NCBI GenBank assembly: GCA_016870215.1
Contig: VGCD01000003.1
Coordinates: forward strand, 62,001-126,000
DNA: 64,000 nt
Direction: 5' to 3'
Source of the DNA: Actinomycetota bacterium
GTDB lineage: Bacteria; Actinomycetota; Acidimicrobiia; Acidimicrobiales; Ilumatobacteraceae
The position numbers and the translations under genes are program-made. Each line of letters opens with the position of its first letter. The first letter of the stretch is position 1. A model generated the notes under the pieces. It was not told the DNA's origin and ran no database searches. It saw only the letters and a list, made by a program, of their open reading frames with translations. Shown piece after piece: positions 1 to 8,917 of this stretch.

Positions 1-589
1 CAGATGTCTGAGACACATCGAGATGTTGCCCAATAACACCGGGCCGACTGACTGTACGACCGCTTTCATCGCGCACCACCAATGTCTCATCCACTGAGCC
101 GTGGTAACACCAATCAAACACGGCGATTTTCGGCCGGCGTGTCAACTCTCGTGAAAAACGAATGACGAAGCGATTCGCATCGGTGGCAGTCATTGCGAAT
201 TGCCATTTCGGAAGACCAAAGCGCCGCTCCAGCTCTTCAGCCACCCACAGAGCATCATCACTAGGCAGCATCGTGGTGATGCCACGTCGTGCCCTTGACG
301 ACAATGCGTCAGCAACTTGTTCGAGGCCATGGCCGGTCATGGCGCCGGTATCGCCCATGCAGAAATCGACGTACTCATGACCATCCACATCAACGAAGTG
401 CGCACCATGTGCTTCGGTGAAATACACCGGCCAGCCACCTGGCCAACGGGTCATCCAAGGCATCGGAACACCTGACAACAACCGACCCGACATCCGGTGA
501 CGCTCAAGTGACGCCTGGTGGCGCTCGCCGAAGAGATCTTGCTCCTCAGCCATGGCAATGGCCAATTCGTTACGGTCGATAGAAGTCAC
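1..589 (-). CDS. Class III (GSA-aminomutase-like) aminotransferase, 5' part only
   Basis: Only about 196 codons are in the window; the gene runs off the left edge. The protein resembles PLP-dependent fold-type I class III aminotransferases of the glutamate-1-semialdehyde aminomutase type: FCMGDTG at residues 76-82 and a CYHGS segment near 161-165 match conserved positions. The PLP-binding lysine lies outside the window, so activity cannot be judged. GTG at 589 is chosen because a TAGTCT box sits 6 nt upstream and its TAG is also an in-frame stop; ATG at 553 is an alternative. It is transcribed away from the carbamoylase/xanthine dehydrogenase operon, 87 bases apart, and may transfer or move the amino group of a product of that pathway (inference). 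It is unlikely to be the haem-pathway HemL in this context, but that cannot be excluded. Confidence 0.8.
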   Translation of the reverse strand, partial: MTSIDRNELAIAMAEEQDLFGERHQASLERHRMSGRLLSGVPMPWMTRWPGGWPVYFTEAHGAHFVDVDGHEYVDFCMGDTGAMTGHGLEQVADALSSRARRGITTMLPSDDALWVAEELERRFGLPKWQFAMTATDANRFVIRFSRELTRRPKIAVFDWCYHGSVDETLVVRDESGRTVSRPGVIGQHLDVSQTS

Positions 590-595
590 CAACCC

Positions 596-601
596 AGACT
601 A
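596..601 (-). promoter_or_regulatory. -10 box TAGTCT of the aminotransferase gene (leaderless)
   Basis: TAGTCT fits TAnnnT and ends 6 nt before the GTG start, so transcription would begin at or next to the start codon. No Shine-Dalgarno sequence is seen. Confidence 0.5.
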
Positions 602-664
602 TTGAGATGACCCTGTCAAAGGGCGGAAACCCATAAGACGCAAGCATTTGGGATTGACATTTCG

Positions 665-670
665 TACACT
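665..670 (+). promoter_or_regulatory. -10 box TACACT of the carbamoylase operon (leaderless)
   Basis: TACACT lies 6 nt before the GTG at 677. A TTGACA at 654-659 is too close to serve as its -35, so the promoter probably relies mainly on the -10 element. Confidence 0.5.
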
Positions 671-676
671 TGCGAC

Positions 677-1951
677 GTGGGCGCCTCGTCGACTCTTCAG
701 CACCCTGATGTGCGCATCAACCCGATGCGGCTGCTCTCACGCATTGCATCACTTGCCGACATCTCACCCATCACCGGTGGCGGAAACTGCCGACTTGCCT
801 TGACTCCAGAGGACGGTCATGGCCGAGACCTCGTGGTTGGCTGGATGAGAGAGCTCGACCTGGACGTGAGCATCGATGTGGTCGGCAACATCATCGGCAC
901 TTGGAGTTGTGCATCGGGTTCTCCAGTGATGACCGGTTCGCACATTGACACGGTACGCACGGGCGGTCGTTTTGACGGAAACTACGGAGTACTCGCAGGT
1001 CTCGAGGTCATCCAGAGTTTGAAGGACGCCGGCATCACACCGAGCAGACCTCTCGCAGTGGGCATTTTCACCAACGAGGAAGGCGCACGTTTCGCACCAG
1101 ACATGCTCGGCTCGTTGGTGTACGTCGGCGGCATGAGCGTCGAAGAAGCCCTGGACGTTGTCGCAATCGATGGTGCTCGCTTTGCCGATGAACTTCAAAA
1201 CATCGGTTACAACGGACCCAACCCATGTCCCGGGCCCACACCTCATGCTTTCGTTGAGTTGCACATCGAACAAGGTCCTGTTCTCGAGAGCATCGGATAC
1301 CGACTCGGAACGGTGACTGGCGTTCAAGGAATCTCTTGGCAGGAACTCACCATTTCGGGACAGTCCAACCATGCGGGCACGACGCCAATGTCAATGCGAA
1401 AAGATCCGGCTTATGTGGCAGGTCGAATCATGGTGTTTCTTCGTGATCTTGCCACCCGATACGGGGCCCCTCAAGTGTGCACAGTAGGAAAAATTGACCT
1501 CGTTCCGAACTTGGTCAATGTCGTGCCATCAACAGCCACCATGACAGTCGACATTCGAAACACCGATGAGGCCACGCTTCAGCGCGCAGAGACGGAACTC
1601 TCCGACTTCCTCGCCCTCATCTCGGGCGAGGAAAACGTCTCCATTTCAACACGAACCTTGGCGCGATTCGAGCCGGTCATCTTTGACGAACGGGTCGTCG
1701 GCATCATCGACAATGTTTGTGCGTCATTCGATGTTCCAGCGCATCGTCTTCCCTCCGGAGCAGGACACGACGCACAGATGTTCGCGCGAGTCTGCCCGAC
1801 AGCAATGATCTTCGTTCCAAGCATCAAGGGAATCAGCCACAATCCAGCCGAGTTGACAGACGACGTCGACCTCACGCTCGGCGCTGACGTATTGCTGCAC
1901 ACCATGCTCCGGCTCGCCAGCACAACCTTCACGACTGCGAGCAAGTCATGA
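677..1951 (+). CDS. M20-family N-carbamoyl-L-amino-acid hydrolase / allantoate amidohydrolase
   Basis: A 424-residue zinc amidohydrolase of the HyuC/AllC family, which removes a carbamoyl or ureido group and releases ammonia and CO2. The metal-site motifs are intact: H89 in GSHIDT, D100 in GRFDGNYG, the Glu pair 134-135 in FTNEEG and H196 in ELHIEQG; the SNHAGTTPM segment (230-238) and a C-terminal ISHNPAE complete the family pattern. The GTG start follows a TACACT box by 6 nt; ATG at 725 is a less likely alternative. It is the first gene of an operon and overlaps the next gene by ATGA. N-carbamoyl-L-amino acids, allantoate and 3-ureidopropionate cannot be told apart from sequence alone; the neighbouring purine-oxidase-like genes favour a purine- or hydantoin-derived ureide. 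Confidence 0.87.
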   Translation: MGASSTLQHPDVRINPMRLLSRIASLADISPITGGGNCRLALTPEDGHGRDLVVGWMRELDLDVSIDVVGNIIGTWSCASGSPVMTGSHIDTVRTGGRFDGNYGVLAGLEVIQSLKDAGITPSRPLAVGIFTNEEGARFAPDMLGSLVYVGGMSVEEALDVVAIDGARFADELQNIGYNGPNPCPGPTPHAFVELHIEQGPVLESIGYRLGTVTGVQGISWQELTISGQSNHAGTTPMSMRKDPAYVAGRIMVFLRDLATRYGAPQVCTVGKIDLVPNLVNVVPSTATMTVDIRNTDEATLQRAETELSDFLALISGEENVSISTRTLARFEPVIFDERVVGIIDNVCASFDVPAHRLPSGAGHDAQMFARVCPTAMIFVPSIKGISHNPAELTDDVDLTLGADVLLHTMLRLASTTFTTASKS

Positions 1952-2892
1952 GCCGCATCATCACCGTCGGTGCCGCCCAACTAGGCCCAGTACAACTGTC
2001 TCACAGCCGTACCGATGTGGTGGCTCGACTAATGGCTTTGATGAATCAGGCTGCTGATCGCGGATGCGACCTCGTGGTGTTCCCAGAATTGGCACTGACG
2101 ACCTTTTTCCCTCGTTGGTTTCTCGACGACATTTCAGAAGCAGATCACTTCTACGAAACAGAGATGCCATCCCCCGCCGTTCAATCACTTTTCCAATGCG
2201 CAAAGGATCGTTCCATCGGATTCTCCCTCGGGTATGCCGAGCTCACCACAGATGGACATCGCTTCAACACGCAGGTGCTCGTTGATAAGACCGGGTCAGT
2301 TGTCGGCAAATATCGCAAAGTTCACATTCCGGGGCACGCGTCAAACGAACCAGGTCGGCCTTTTCAACACCTCGAGCGCTACTACTTTGAACCATCCGAT
2401 GAGGGCTTCGGCGTATGGCACGCCTTCGACGCCAAAGTCGGGATGATGATTTGCAACGACAGACGGTGGCCAGAGACATATCGCGAAATGGGTCTCCAAG
2501 GCGTCGAGATGATTCTGTGTGGATACAACACCCCGATTCATTACGTCCCAGACCCGAGCCAGGACATTTTGCAAGGGTTCCACAACGCGCTCGTCATGCA
2601 GGCCGGGGCCTACCAAAACGGGACCTGGGTTGTGGGTGTCGCCAAAGGTGGCGTGGAAGAAGGTGTCGACAGCTTGGCTCAGAGCGCCATCATCGCGCCG
2701 TCCGGACAAATCGTTGCGCAGACACTCACTACTGATGATGAACTCATTGTTGCTTCATGTGATCTCGACTGGTGCAAGCGCTACAAGGAAACACTCTTTG
2801 ACTTCGACAAGTACCGACGACCAGAGCTCTACAAACGACACGTCGAACAGCGCGGAGTGAAGTGGGATGGCAATCCAACGGTGAGACCGTGA
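1948..2892 (+). CDS. N-carbamoyl-D-amino-acid hydrolase (nitrilase superfamily)
   Basis: A 314-residue nitrilase-superfamily amidase that closely follows the Agrobacterium D-carbamoylase pattern: PELALTTFFPRW around E47, KYRKVH with K124, and ICNDRRWPE with C169. These form the Glu-Lys-Cys catalytic triad. The family hydrolyses N-carbamoyl-D-amino acids to D-amino acids, CO2 and ammonia in the cytoplasm. Its start overlaps the upstream hydrolase stop (ATGA, 1948-1951) and its stop overlaps the next gene (GTGA), so it is translationally coupled on both sides. The presence of both an L-type and a D-type carbamoylase suggests either non-stereospecific hydantoin use or a pathway with a non-chiral ureide. 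The family call is strong; the physiological substrate is inferred. Confidence 0.9.
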   Translation: MSRIITVGAAQLGPVQLSHSRTDVVARLMALMNQAADRGCDLVVFPELALTTFFPRWFLDDISEADHFYETEMPSPAVQSLFQCAKDRSIGFSLGYAELTTDGHRFNTQVLVDKTGSVVGKYRKVHIPGHASNEPGRPFQHLERYYFEPSDEGFGVWHAFDAKVGMMICNDRRWPETYREMGLQGVEMILCGYNTPIHYVPDPSQDILQGFHNALVMQAGAYQNGTWVVGVAKGGVEEGVDSLAQSAIIAPSGQIVAQTLTTDDELIVASCDLDWCKRYKETLFDFDKYRRPELYKRHVEQRGVKWDGNPTVRP

Positions 2893-3962
2893 CGACGCTC
2901 GCCTCGCACCAAACTGCGGGCCTCGTCTGCTCTCACCACCATCTTTATTCGTCGCTCGCTCGCGGAATGCCGGCTCCTCCAGCAGTACCGACGTCGTTTC
3001 GAGGGATTCTCGAAAACGTCTGGTGGCGACTTGATGCAGCACTTGATCTCGACTCCATCTACTGGTCCGCTGCCCTCGGTGCAGTCGAGGCGCTTCGAGC
3101 CGGTTGCACCACGATCATCGATCACCATGAGAGCCCATTCGCTATCGAGGGCTCTCTCGATGCAATTTCGCGCGCATGTGACGACCTTGGCGTGCGGCAC
3201 ATCTTGTCGTATGGAGTAACTGATCGTTGGAGTAACGGCTCTCTTGTCACTGACATACCGGCCTCCATGACTGATGGCGCGCGGCTCGGCTTGGCCGAGA
3301 CCGAGCGTTATGTCTCAGGTGGAGGAAACGCGATGGTTGGTGTCCATGCGTCCTTTACCTGCTCAAACGAGACCCTGGAGGCCGCCGCTGACCTTGCTCG
3401 CCGACTCAACATCGGAGTGCACATTCATGTCGCAGAGGGACCTGACGATAAAGATGCCGCGCAACGCATTCGTCATCTTGTTGACGACACCTGGCTACTC
3501 GTTCATTGCGTTCATCTAGAAGACGACTTGCCTGGAACAATCGTGCACAATGCGCGTTCCAATATGAACAACGCCGTTGGCTATGCACGACCGGCTCGAT
3601 TCAAGAATCGTGTCGTGCTCGGCACAGACGGAATCGGTGCAGACATGTTCGAAGAAGCCCGAATCGCCTATGCCCGTCTTCGCGAGCATGATGTCACCGC
3701 CACACCAGACACAGTCTGGCAATGGCTCGAAAACGGCTACGCGTTGGCACCTGCATCGCGCAATGACGTCGTCTCCTGGAATTACGACCACATGAATGAG
3801 CCCTGGAGACTTGCGTTCACCACGGGGGTCACGGCGACGGATGTGGTCATTGAAGGTCAGCCAGTATTGAAGGAAGGGCGTGTGACCACTGTCGACGTGG
3901 ATGAGATCCGAGCCAAGGCAGAAGAAGCTGCCAAACGTCTTCATCAAAGGTTGGAATCATGA
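2889..3962 (+). CDS. SsnA-like amidohydrolase, short N terminus
   Basis: A 357-residue metal-dependent amidohydrolase resembling SsnA and 8-oxoguanine/guanine deaminase-type proteins. Metal ligands are visible: SHHHLYS at the extreme N terminus, VHASF and HVAEGPDD in the middle, and GTDGIGADMFEEAR with the metal Asp. Relatives normally have 50-60 residues of beta-sandwich before the HxH strand. Here the GTG start, chosen for its GTGA overlap with the D-carbamoylase stop, leaves only about 15 residues. A longer frame begins at ATG 2862 but adds just nine residues. The C-terminal part that closes the beta-sandwich (VVIEGQPVLKEGRV) is present. It probably deaminates or opens a heterocycle handled by the downstream molybdenum hydroxylase. 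Its last codons overlap the next ATG. Confidence 0.8.
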   Translation: MTTLASHQTAGLVCSHHHLYSSLARGMPAPPAVPTSFRGILENVWWRLDAALDLDSIYWSAALGAVEALRAGCTTIIDHHESPFAIEGSLDAISRACDDLGVRHILSYGVTDRWSNGSLVTDIPASMTDGARLGLAETERYVSGGGNAMVGVHASFTCSNETLEAAADLARRLNIGVHIHVAEGPDDKDAAQRIRHLVDDTWLLVHCVHLEDDLPGTIVHNARSNMNNAVGYARPARFKNRVVLGTDGIGADMFEEARIAYARLREHDVTATPDTVWQWLENGYALAPASRNDVVSWNYDHMNEPWRLAFTTGVTATDVVIEGQPVLKEGRVTTVDVDEIRAKAEEAAKRLHQRLES

Positions 3963-4798
3963 CCGTGCACAGCCCACGAACTATCGATCAGGCCGTCACA
4001 CTGCTCGAAAAATATCCGAGCGCCATGATCTTGTCCGGCGGCACCGACTTCATGGTCGAGGTCAATTTCAACCATCGCAAACCGTCTCAAGTGGTGTCAA
4101 CGAGAGCAATTGAAGAATTGCGTCAATGGAACATCGATCATGACACCAACTCGATATTCATCGGTGCAGGTGTCACGTATTCGACAATTGAATCATCGGA
4201 TATTGCACAGGCTGCACCAGCACTTGCCGAGGCGTCACGCACAGTTGGTTCACCACAGATACGCGCAGCAGGCACGATGGGCGGAAATCTCGGAACCTGC
4301 TCCCCCGCCGGAGACACCTTGCCAGTGTTTGCAGCACTCGACGCCAAGATTCTCCTTGCATCCAATGCAGGACGCCGTGAGGTGAGCTTCGCCGACTTCA
4401 TGGTGGGACCGAAGAAGAATTCGTTGCTCGCGGGCGAGATGGTTCTCGGCGTGTCTTTGCCAATCATCGAGGGCTGGCAGGGCTACGCGAAAGTGGGCGT
4501 GCGCAACGCCATGGTCATCTCCATCGCGTCGGCCTGCCTTGTTCGCAACGCCTCAGATGATTCCGTACGAGTCGCTCTTGGATCGGTTGGCCCAACAATC
4601 ATCCGAGCACGAGCTGCTGAGTCATGGTGGCTGGATCAAGGCGCACCAAGATCATCTTCGGAGATGCACACTGAGTTCGGGGCACGTTGCGCCGCCGAGG
4701 CGAGTCCGATCACGGACCATCGTTCGACGGCCGAGTATCGACGACACGCAATCAAGGTTCTTTGTACTCGCTTGGCAGCAAGGAGCACCTCTCGATGA
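3959..4798 (+). CDS. Xanthine dehydrogenase-type FAD-binding subunit
   Basis: A 279-residue medium subunit (CoxM/XdhB/PucC type, FAD_binding_5 fold) of a molybdenum hydroxylase; it passes electrons from the Fe-S subunit to FAD and on to the acceptor. Visible motifs are LSGGTDF (about residues 21-27) and AGTMGGNLGTCSPAGDTLP (about 102-120), which contact FAD pyrophosphate and flavin. Its length is close to the 277 residues of Bacillus PucC. It overlaps both neighbours by ATGA, so the three subunits are probably made in equal amounts. Whether xanthine or another N-heterocycle is oxidised cannot be read from this subunit. Confidence 0.9.
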   Translation: MTVHSPRTIDQAVTLLEKYPSAMILSGGTDFMVEVNFNHRKPSQVVSTRAIEELRQWNIDHDTNSIFIGAGVTYSTIESSDIAQAAPALAEASRTVGSPQIRAAGTMGGNLGTCSPAGDTLPVFAALDAKILLASNAGRREVSFADFMVGPKKNSLLAGEMVLGVSLPIIEGWQGYAKVGVRNAMVISIASACLVRNASDDSVRVALGSVGPTIIRARAAESWWLDQGAPRSSSEMHTEFGARCAAEASPITDHRSTAEYRRHAIKVLCTRLAARSTSR

Positions 4799-5280
4799 GC
4801 GAAAATCAGATTTACACTCTCACCGTCAATGGCTCACAACGAGAGGTGAAGGACTCCTGGATTGGTGAAAGCCTTCTCTACGTGTTGCGCGAGCGCCTCG
4901 GCCTGCCAGGCGCCAAGGGTGCATGCGAACAAGGAGAGTGTGGAAGTTGCACGGTCATGATGGACGGCGCTGCGGTCTGCAGCTGCCTTGTGCTGGCTGC
5001 TTCCGCAGTTGATGCCGACATCAAGACAGTCGAAGGACTTGCACCAGACGGCAGCCTCACCGACGTGCAGCAATCATTCATCAACAACGGCGCCGTGCAA
5101 TGCGGTTTTTGCACCCCTGGGTTGATCGTCGCTATTCACAACTTGCTCGACTCGCAACCGAATCCGTCCGAGCTTGAAGTAAGAGAAGCGATCTCCGGAA
5201 ACATCTGTCGATGCACTGGTTACGGTCGCATCTTTGCTGCTGTTCAGGACGTCATCGAACAACGAGGTGCGACGAGATGA
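4795..5280 (+). CDS. Xanthine dehydrogenase-type 2Fe-2S subunit
   Basis: A 161-residue small subunit (CoxS/PucE type) carrying two 2Fe-2S clusters. The plant-type cluster motif GACEQGECGSC...C lies in the N-terminal half, and the second cluster motif QCGFCTPG...NICRCTGYG in the C-terminal helical domain. All eight expected cysteines are visible. ATG at 4795 is used because it overlaps the preceding stop (ATGA) and begins where homologues begin; the open frame extends further upstream without family similarity. The subunit carries electrons from the Mo cofactor of the large subunit to the FAD subunit. Confidence 0.93.
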   Translation: MSENQIYTLTVNGSQREVKDSWIGESLLYVLRERLGLPGAKGACEQGECGSCTVMMDGAAVCSCLVLAASAVDADIKTVEGLAPDGSLTDVQQSFINNGAVQCGFCTPGLIVAIHNLLDSQPNPSELEVREAISGNICRCTGYGRIFAAVQDVIEQRGATR

Positions 5281-7538
5281 GCACTGTCAAAACACGACGA
5301 GACGTCCTCGGCACCAATGCACTTCGACCAGATGGCGCAGCAAAGGTCAAGGGTGAGTTTTCATTCTCATCTGATATGTGGTCAGACGGAATGTTGTGGG
5401 GTGCGACGTTGCGCTCCCCGCACCCGTATGCACGAATTGTGCGGATTGATACGAGCCCTGCGCTCGCAATCGATGGTGTCCGTGCCGTACTCACGGCTGA
5501 AGATGTACCCGGCGTTCTCACGTATGGCTTGATTGATCAAGATCAGCCGGTGTTCGCAGTTGACTACGTGCGCTACATGGGAGAACCAGTGGCGGCTGTT
5601 GCAGCGGACCATCCAGAAACGTGTCGACGCGCACTCGCTGCGATCATCGTCGAATACGAGGTGTTGACTCCTCTCACTGATCCAGAGTTGTCGCTCGATA
5701 CCTCAACACCGGCTATCCACCCGAATGGAAATGTGTTCCGACACCAACGCATCGTTCATGGCGACACATCGGTCGTCGGTGACGTTGTCGTCGAGGGCGA
5801 GTACGAAATCGGTATGCAGGACCAGGCGTTTCTTGGTCTCGAGGCCGCGATGGCGATACCTGACGCCGACGGTGCAGGCATCGAGCTGCACATCGCCACA
5901 CAGTGGCTGCACGAGGACCAGAAACAAATCGCTGCGTGTCTGGGTCTTCCCATTGAGCGCGTCCGTTTGGTGCTTGGGGGCGTTGGTGGTGCCTTCGGAG
6001 CGCGAGAGGACATCAGCCTGCAGGTGCACAGTTGTCTGCTGGCGTTGACCACGAAGCGTCCGATCAAGATGCAGTACAGCCGCGAAGAAAGCTTTTTCGG
6101 CCACGTTCACCGACACCCGGCTCGAGTCCACATCCGTCACCACGCGAAAGCCGACGGAACCATCGTCAAGATCGAAGCACGCATGCTCTTTGACGGTGGT
6201 GCGTATGCCTCCACTTCATCAGCGGTGTTGATTAACGGTATTACACACATTCAGGGTCCGTATCGGTGCCCAAGCGCAGTGGTCGACGGATTTGCTGTGC
6301 GAACGAACAACCCGCCATGTGGCGCCATGCGCGGCTTTGGCGTCGTGCAGGCCTGTTACGCGCACGAGTCACAGATGGATCGATTGGCAGAGGCTTGCGG
6401 GCTGTCTCATGTGGAGATTCGCCTACGAAACGCCATGCGCACTGGAGACACCCTCATCACGGGTCAGCCTGTTGAAAGTGTCGCTCCCGTTGAACGCTGC
6501 ATTCGAGAGACCGATGCACTTCCCTTGCCGCCACCACTGATCGACTCACCAGATGTCTTGGAACTTCCTGGCGGAACGGGTCTGACATCACGCTCAGAGA
6601 ACATTCGCCGTGGAATTGGTTGGGGCGTGTCGATCAAGAACATCATGTACAGCGAGGGCTTCGACGACTACAGCACCGCGCGATGCACCCTCCAAGACGG
6701 CGTCGTCGCGTTGAAGTTTGCAACCTCAGAAGTCGGACAAGGTTTCGTCACACTTGCGCCGCAAATTGCCCGCAGTGTCCTTGGTGTGACCGACGTGGTG
6801 GTGGAACCTATGGACACCACAATCGGTTCAGCAGGATCCACATCGGCATCACGCCAAACATGGATGAGTGGTGGTGCAGTTGACGGTGCATGCCGCCTCG
6901 TTCGCGAACGACTGTTCGAACACGTCGGTCTCGCGAACGGCATCGATGCTCTGCGTCTCGTCATCGAAGACGACGAAATTGTCGACACCATGGGCACCTT
7001 GCGCATCAAAGTCACAGATGCAGCACCGGGCGTTCGGTTCGAAGAGACGTTCGAGCATCACCACCGACCCACCGAGGATCTTGATGAAAACGGTCAAGGA
7101 AACTGTCACGTGGCTTTTGCCTTTGTCGCACACAGGGCTGTGGTCGATGTCGATGTTGAACTAGGACTTGTGAAAGTGGTTCAAGTTGCGACGGCACAAG
7201 ACATCGGACGCGCTCTCAATCCGCTTTCAGTGCAAGGACAGCTCGAAGGTGGCATCGCTCAAGGTCTTGGCTTGGCAGTGATGGAAGAAGTCATCGTTCA
7301 GGACGGGCGCGTACGCAATCCCAGTTTCACCGACTACCTGCTTCCGACAGCCCTCGACGCACCAGAGGTGGTGTATAGCCTCATCGAAGAACCAGACCCG
7401 CAGGCTCCTCTCGGTGCCAAAGGTGTCGGCGAGCCCCCCTGCATTTCTGTGACGCCAGCAATCGCGTCAGCCATCAGACAAGCAACTGGTCGCGATATTC
7501 GACGAGTTCCGGTGCGTCCTCAAGACATCTGCCTGTGA
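5277..7538 (+). CDS. Xanthine dehydrogenase-type molybdopterin-binding subunit (PucD-like)
   Basis: A 753-residue catalytic subunit of the xanthine oxidase family, which hydroxylates N-heterocycles using water. Mo-cofactor motifs include GGVGGAFGARED (about residues 235-246) and GAMRGFGVVQ (about 352-361). A SASRQTWMSGGAV segment resembles XdhD/PucD rather than animal xanthine oxidase, and GAKGVGEPP near the C terminus holds the expected catalytic Glu. ATG at 5277 overlaps the small-subunit stop (ATGA). Length and subunit sizes match the Bacillus pucCDE set. Xanthine or hypoxanthine is the default guess; the carbamoylases upstream would also suit other ring systems. No cofactor-insertion gene (xdhC or mobA type) is in the window. 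Confidence 0.9.
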   Translation: MSTVKTRRDVLGTNALRPDGAAKVKGEFSFSSDMWSDGMLWGATLRSPHPYARIVRIDTSPALAIDGVRAVLTAEDVPGVLTYGLIDQDQPVFAVDYVRYMGEPVAAVAADHPETCRRALAAIIVEYEVLTPLTDPELSLDTSTPAIHPNGNVFRHQRIVHGDTSVVGDVVVEGEYEIGMQDQAFLGLEAAMAIPDADGAGIELHIATQWLHEDQKQIAACLGLPIERVRLVLGGVGGAFGAREDISLQVHSCLLALTTKRPIKMQYSREESFFGHVHRHPARVHIRHHAKADGTIVKIEARMLFDGGAYASTSSAVLINGITHIQGPYRCPSAVVDGFAVRTNNPPCGAMRGFGVVQACYAHESQMDRLAEACGLSHVEIRLRNAMRTGDTLITGQPVESVAPVERCIRETDALPLPPPLIDSPDVLELPGGTGLTSRSENIRRGIGWGVSIKNIMYSEGFDDYSTARCTLQDGVVALKFATSEVGQGFVTLAPQIARSVLGVTDVVVEPMDTTIGSAGSTSASRQTWMSGGAVDGACRLVRERLFEHVGLANGIDALRLVIEDDEIVDTMGTLRIKVTDAAPGVRFEETFEHHHRPTEDLDENGQGNCHVAFAFVAHRAVVDVDVELGLVKVVQVATAQDIGRALNPLSVQGQLEGGIAQGLGLAVMEEVIVQDGRVRNPSFTDYLLPTALDAPEVVYSLIEEPDPQAPLGAKGVGEPPCISVTPAIASAIRQATGRDIRRVPVRPQDICL

Positions 7539-7553
7539 GCAATTCTCACTTTT
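7535..7553 (+). terminator. Small hairpin with T tail after the Mo-subunit gene
   Basis: GTGAG-CAATT-CTCAC followed by TTTT starts at the stop codon of the Mo subunit and ends in the stop codon of the convergent lactone oxidase. The stem is only 5 bp, so it is a weak candidate. Confidence 0.35.
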
Positions 7554-8838
7554 AGGAACCGAGAACTTTCTTCACATAGTCGTTCGAAAACACTCGCTGC
7601 GGGTCGTACTCGGTGCGGCGCGCAAGAAAATCGTCCATCCGTGGGTACAGCGTCTTCAGATGTTCGTGGTCGAGGGTGTGCATCTTTCCCCAGTGAGGAC
7701 GGCCACCATGGTTCACCATGATCGATTGAACGTCGTTGAAGTACGCCGTGTGATCCATGGGTCGATACATGTGAACAGCGATGTAACAGCTGTCGCGTCC
7801 GTATGAGGTTGACAGCGCAACATCATCCGCCTTCGTAAATCGAACCTCTACCGGGAAACTCACCATGTGACCCTGACGTTCGACCATCTGGCGGAGCTCA
7901 GTCAGAACTTCGGCACCCGACGATCGTGGAACTGCAAACTCCATCTCTTTGAATCGCACCAGTCGTGCGCTGGCGAACACTTTGTGGCTCTGGTCGCGAT
8001 ATGCACGCGACCCAGAGGCCGGTAACACGGTCGCAAGTCGCGGAATGAGAGACGGACGAATACTTCCCAACCGACACACCGCACCAAAACCGACGTTCTC
8101 CAGCACAGTCTTTTCAGCAAAGTGTCTCCACCGTGGAAGTGGAGCGGGCGCTTCATCTGTGCGGGAGTTCCTCTTTGTCAAGCACCACTTAGTATGAGGT
8201 ATCCAGTAGAACTCGAAATGGTCAGTGGTATCGACGACCTCATCGAGACAGTCCATCAACTCCTCAACACGCATCGCACCCTCTCGAGCCTCGAGGCGAA
8301 AGGCCGGCACCACTTCGAGGGTGTACTCAACGACGACACCCAATGCCCCGACATTCACTGCGACGATCCGCACTCCATCTGGATCATCGATGTGTCGCAC
8401 ACGTCCGAAACCATCGACCAGCGTGATGGCACGAACCTGTGCTGCGAGTCCGAAGAACTGTGCACCTGTGCCATGCGTTGAAGTGGAAATCGAGCCGGCA
8501 ACTGTCTGGGCTGTGATGTCTCCAAGATTCGGCAATGCCAGCCCCAGCCCCGCAAGTTCGTTGTTCAAGTCGCTCAGCACTGTTCCGGCGCCGACAACGA
8601 CCAAGGAGCGTGCGTAGTCAACATGACGAATTCCGGCGAGCTTTGAGTTATCGACGAGCAGTCCTGATGTCTGTACAACTGGGGTGAAACTATGACCGCT
8701 ACCGGCCACCCGCACCGACCGACCAGCAGTAAGTGCGCGGGACACTTCTAGGACTAGTTCGTCGAGCGTTCGCGGAGTCACCATTTCGGCCGGCGTGAAC
8801 ACCACGTTCCTCGCCCAGTTTTTCCACTGCGTTGCCAT
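7552..8838 (-). CDS. FAD-linked aldonolactone oxidase (D-arabinono-1,4-lactone oxidase family)
   Basis: A 428-residue VAO-type flavoprotein. The PP-loop AGSGHSFTP holds H49, the usual site of covalent FAD attachment. GSISTSTHGTG (about 113-123) is the second FAD-binding stretch, and the C-terminal ALO domain ends with PHWGKMHTL, the conserved HWGK motif. The family oxidises sugar 1,4-lactones such as L-gulono- or D-arabinono-lactone, or long-chain polyols (xylitol/alditol oxidase relatives), using oxygen or a redox carrier. It is convergent with the xanthine dehydrogenase operon, with 13 bases between stops, and divergent from the DUF35/thiolase pair. No sugar gene is adjacent, so the substrate is unknown. 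Confidence 0.85.
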   Translation of the reverse strand: MATQWKNWARNVVFTPAEMVTPRTLDELVLEVSRALTAGRSVRVAGSGHSFTPVVQTSGLLVDNSKLAGIRHVDYARSLVVVGAGTVLSDLNNELAGLGLALPNLGDITAQTVAGSISTSTHGTGAQFFGLAAQVRAITLVDGFGRVRHIDDPDGVRIVAVNVGALGVVVEYTLEVVPAFRLEAREGAMRVEELMDCLDEVVDTTDHFEFYWIPHTKWCLTKRNSRTDEAPAPLPRWRHFAEKTVLENVGFGAVCRLGSIRPSLIPRLATVLPASGSRAYRDQSHKVFASARLVRFKEMEFAVPRSSGAEVLTELRQMVERQGHMVSFPVEVRFTKADDVALSTSYGRDSCYIAVHMYRPMDHTAYFNDVQSIMVNHGGRPHWGKMHTLDHEHLKTLYPRMDDFLARRTEYDPQRVFSNDYVKKVLGS

Positions 8839-8917
8839 TGGCGCCTATCGACTCTCCCCGGCAACATTGCCGGACCCTGAAGATAATAAGGTTCCCGATG
8901 TCAGGAGGGACCGACAC

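Noticed and set aside
654-659. TTGACA taken as a -35 box of the carbamoylase operon
   Set aside because: It lies only 5 nt from the TACACT -10 box, and a -10 at 17 nt spacing would fall on the start codon.
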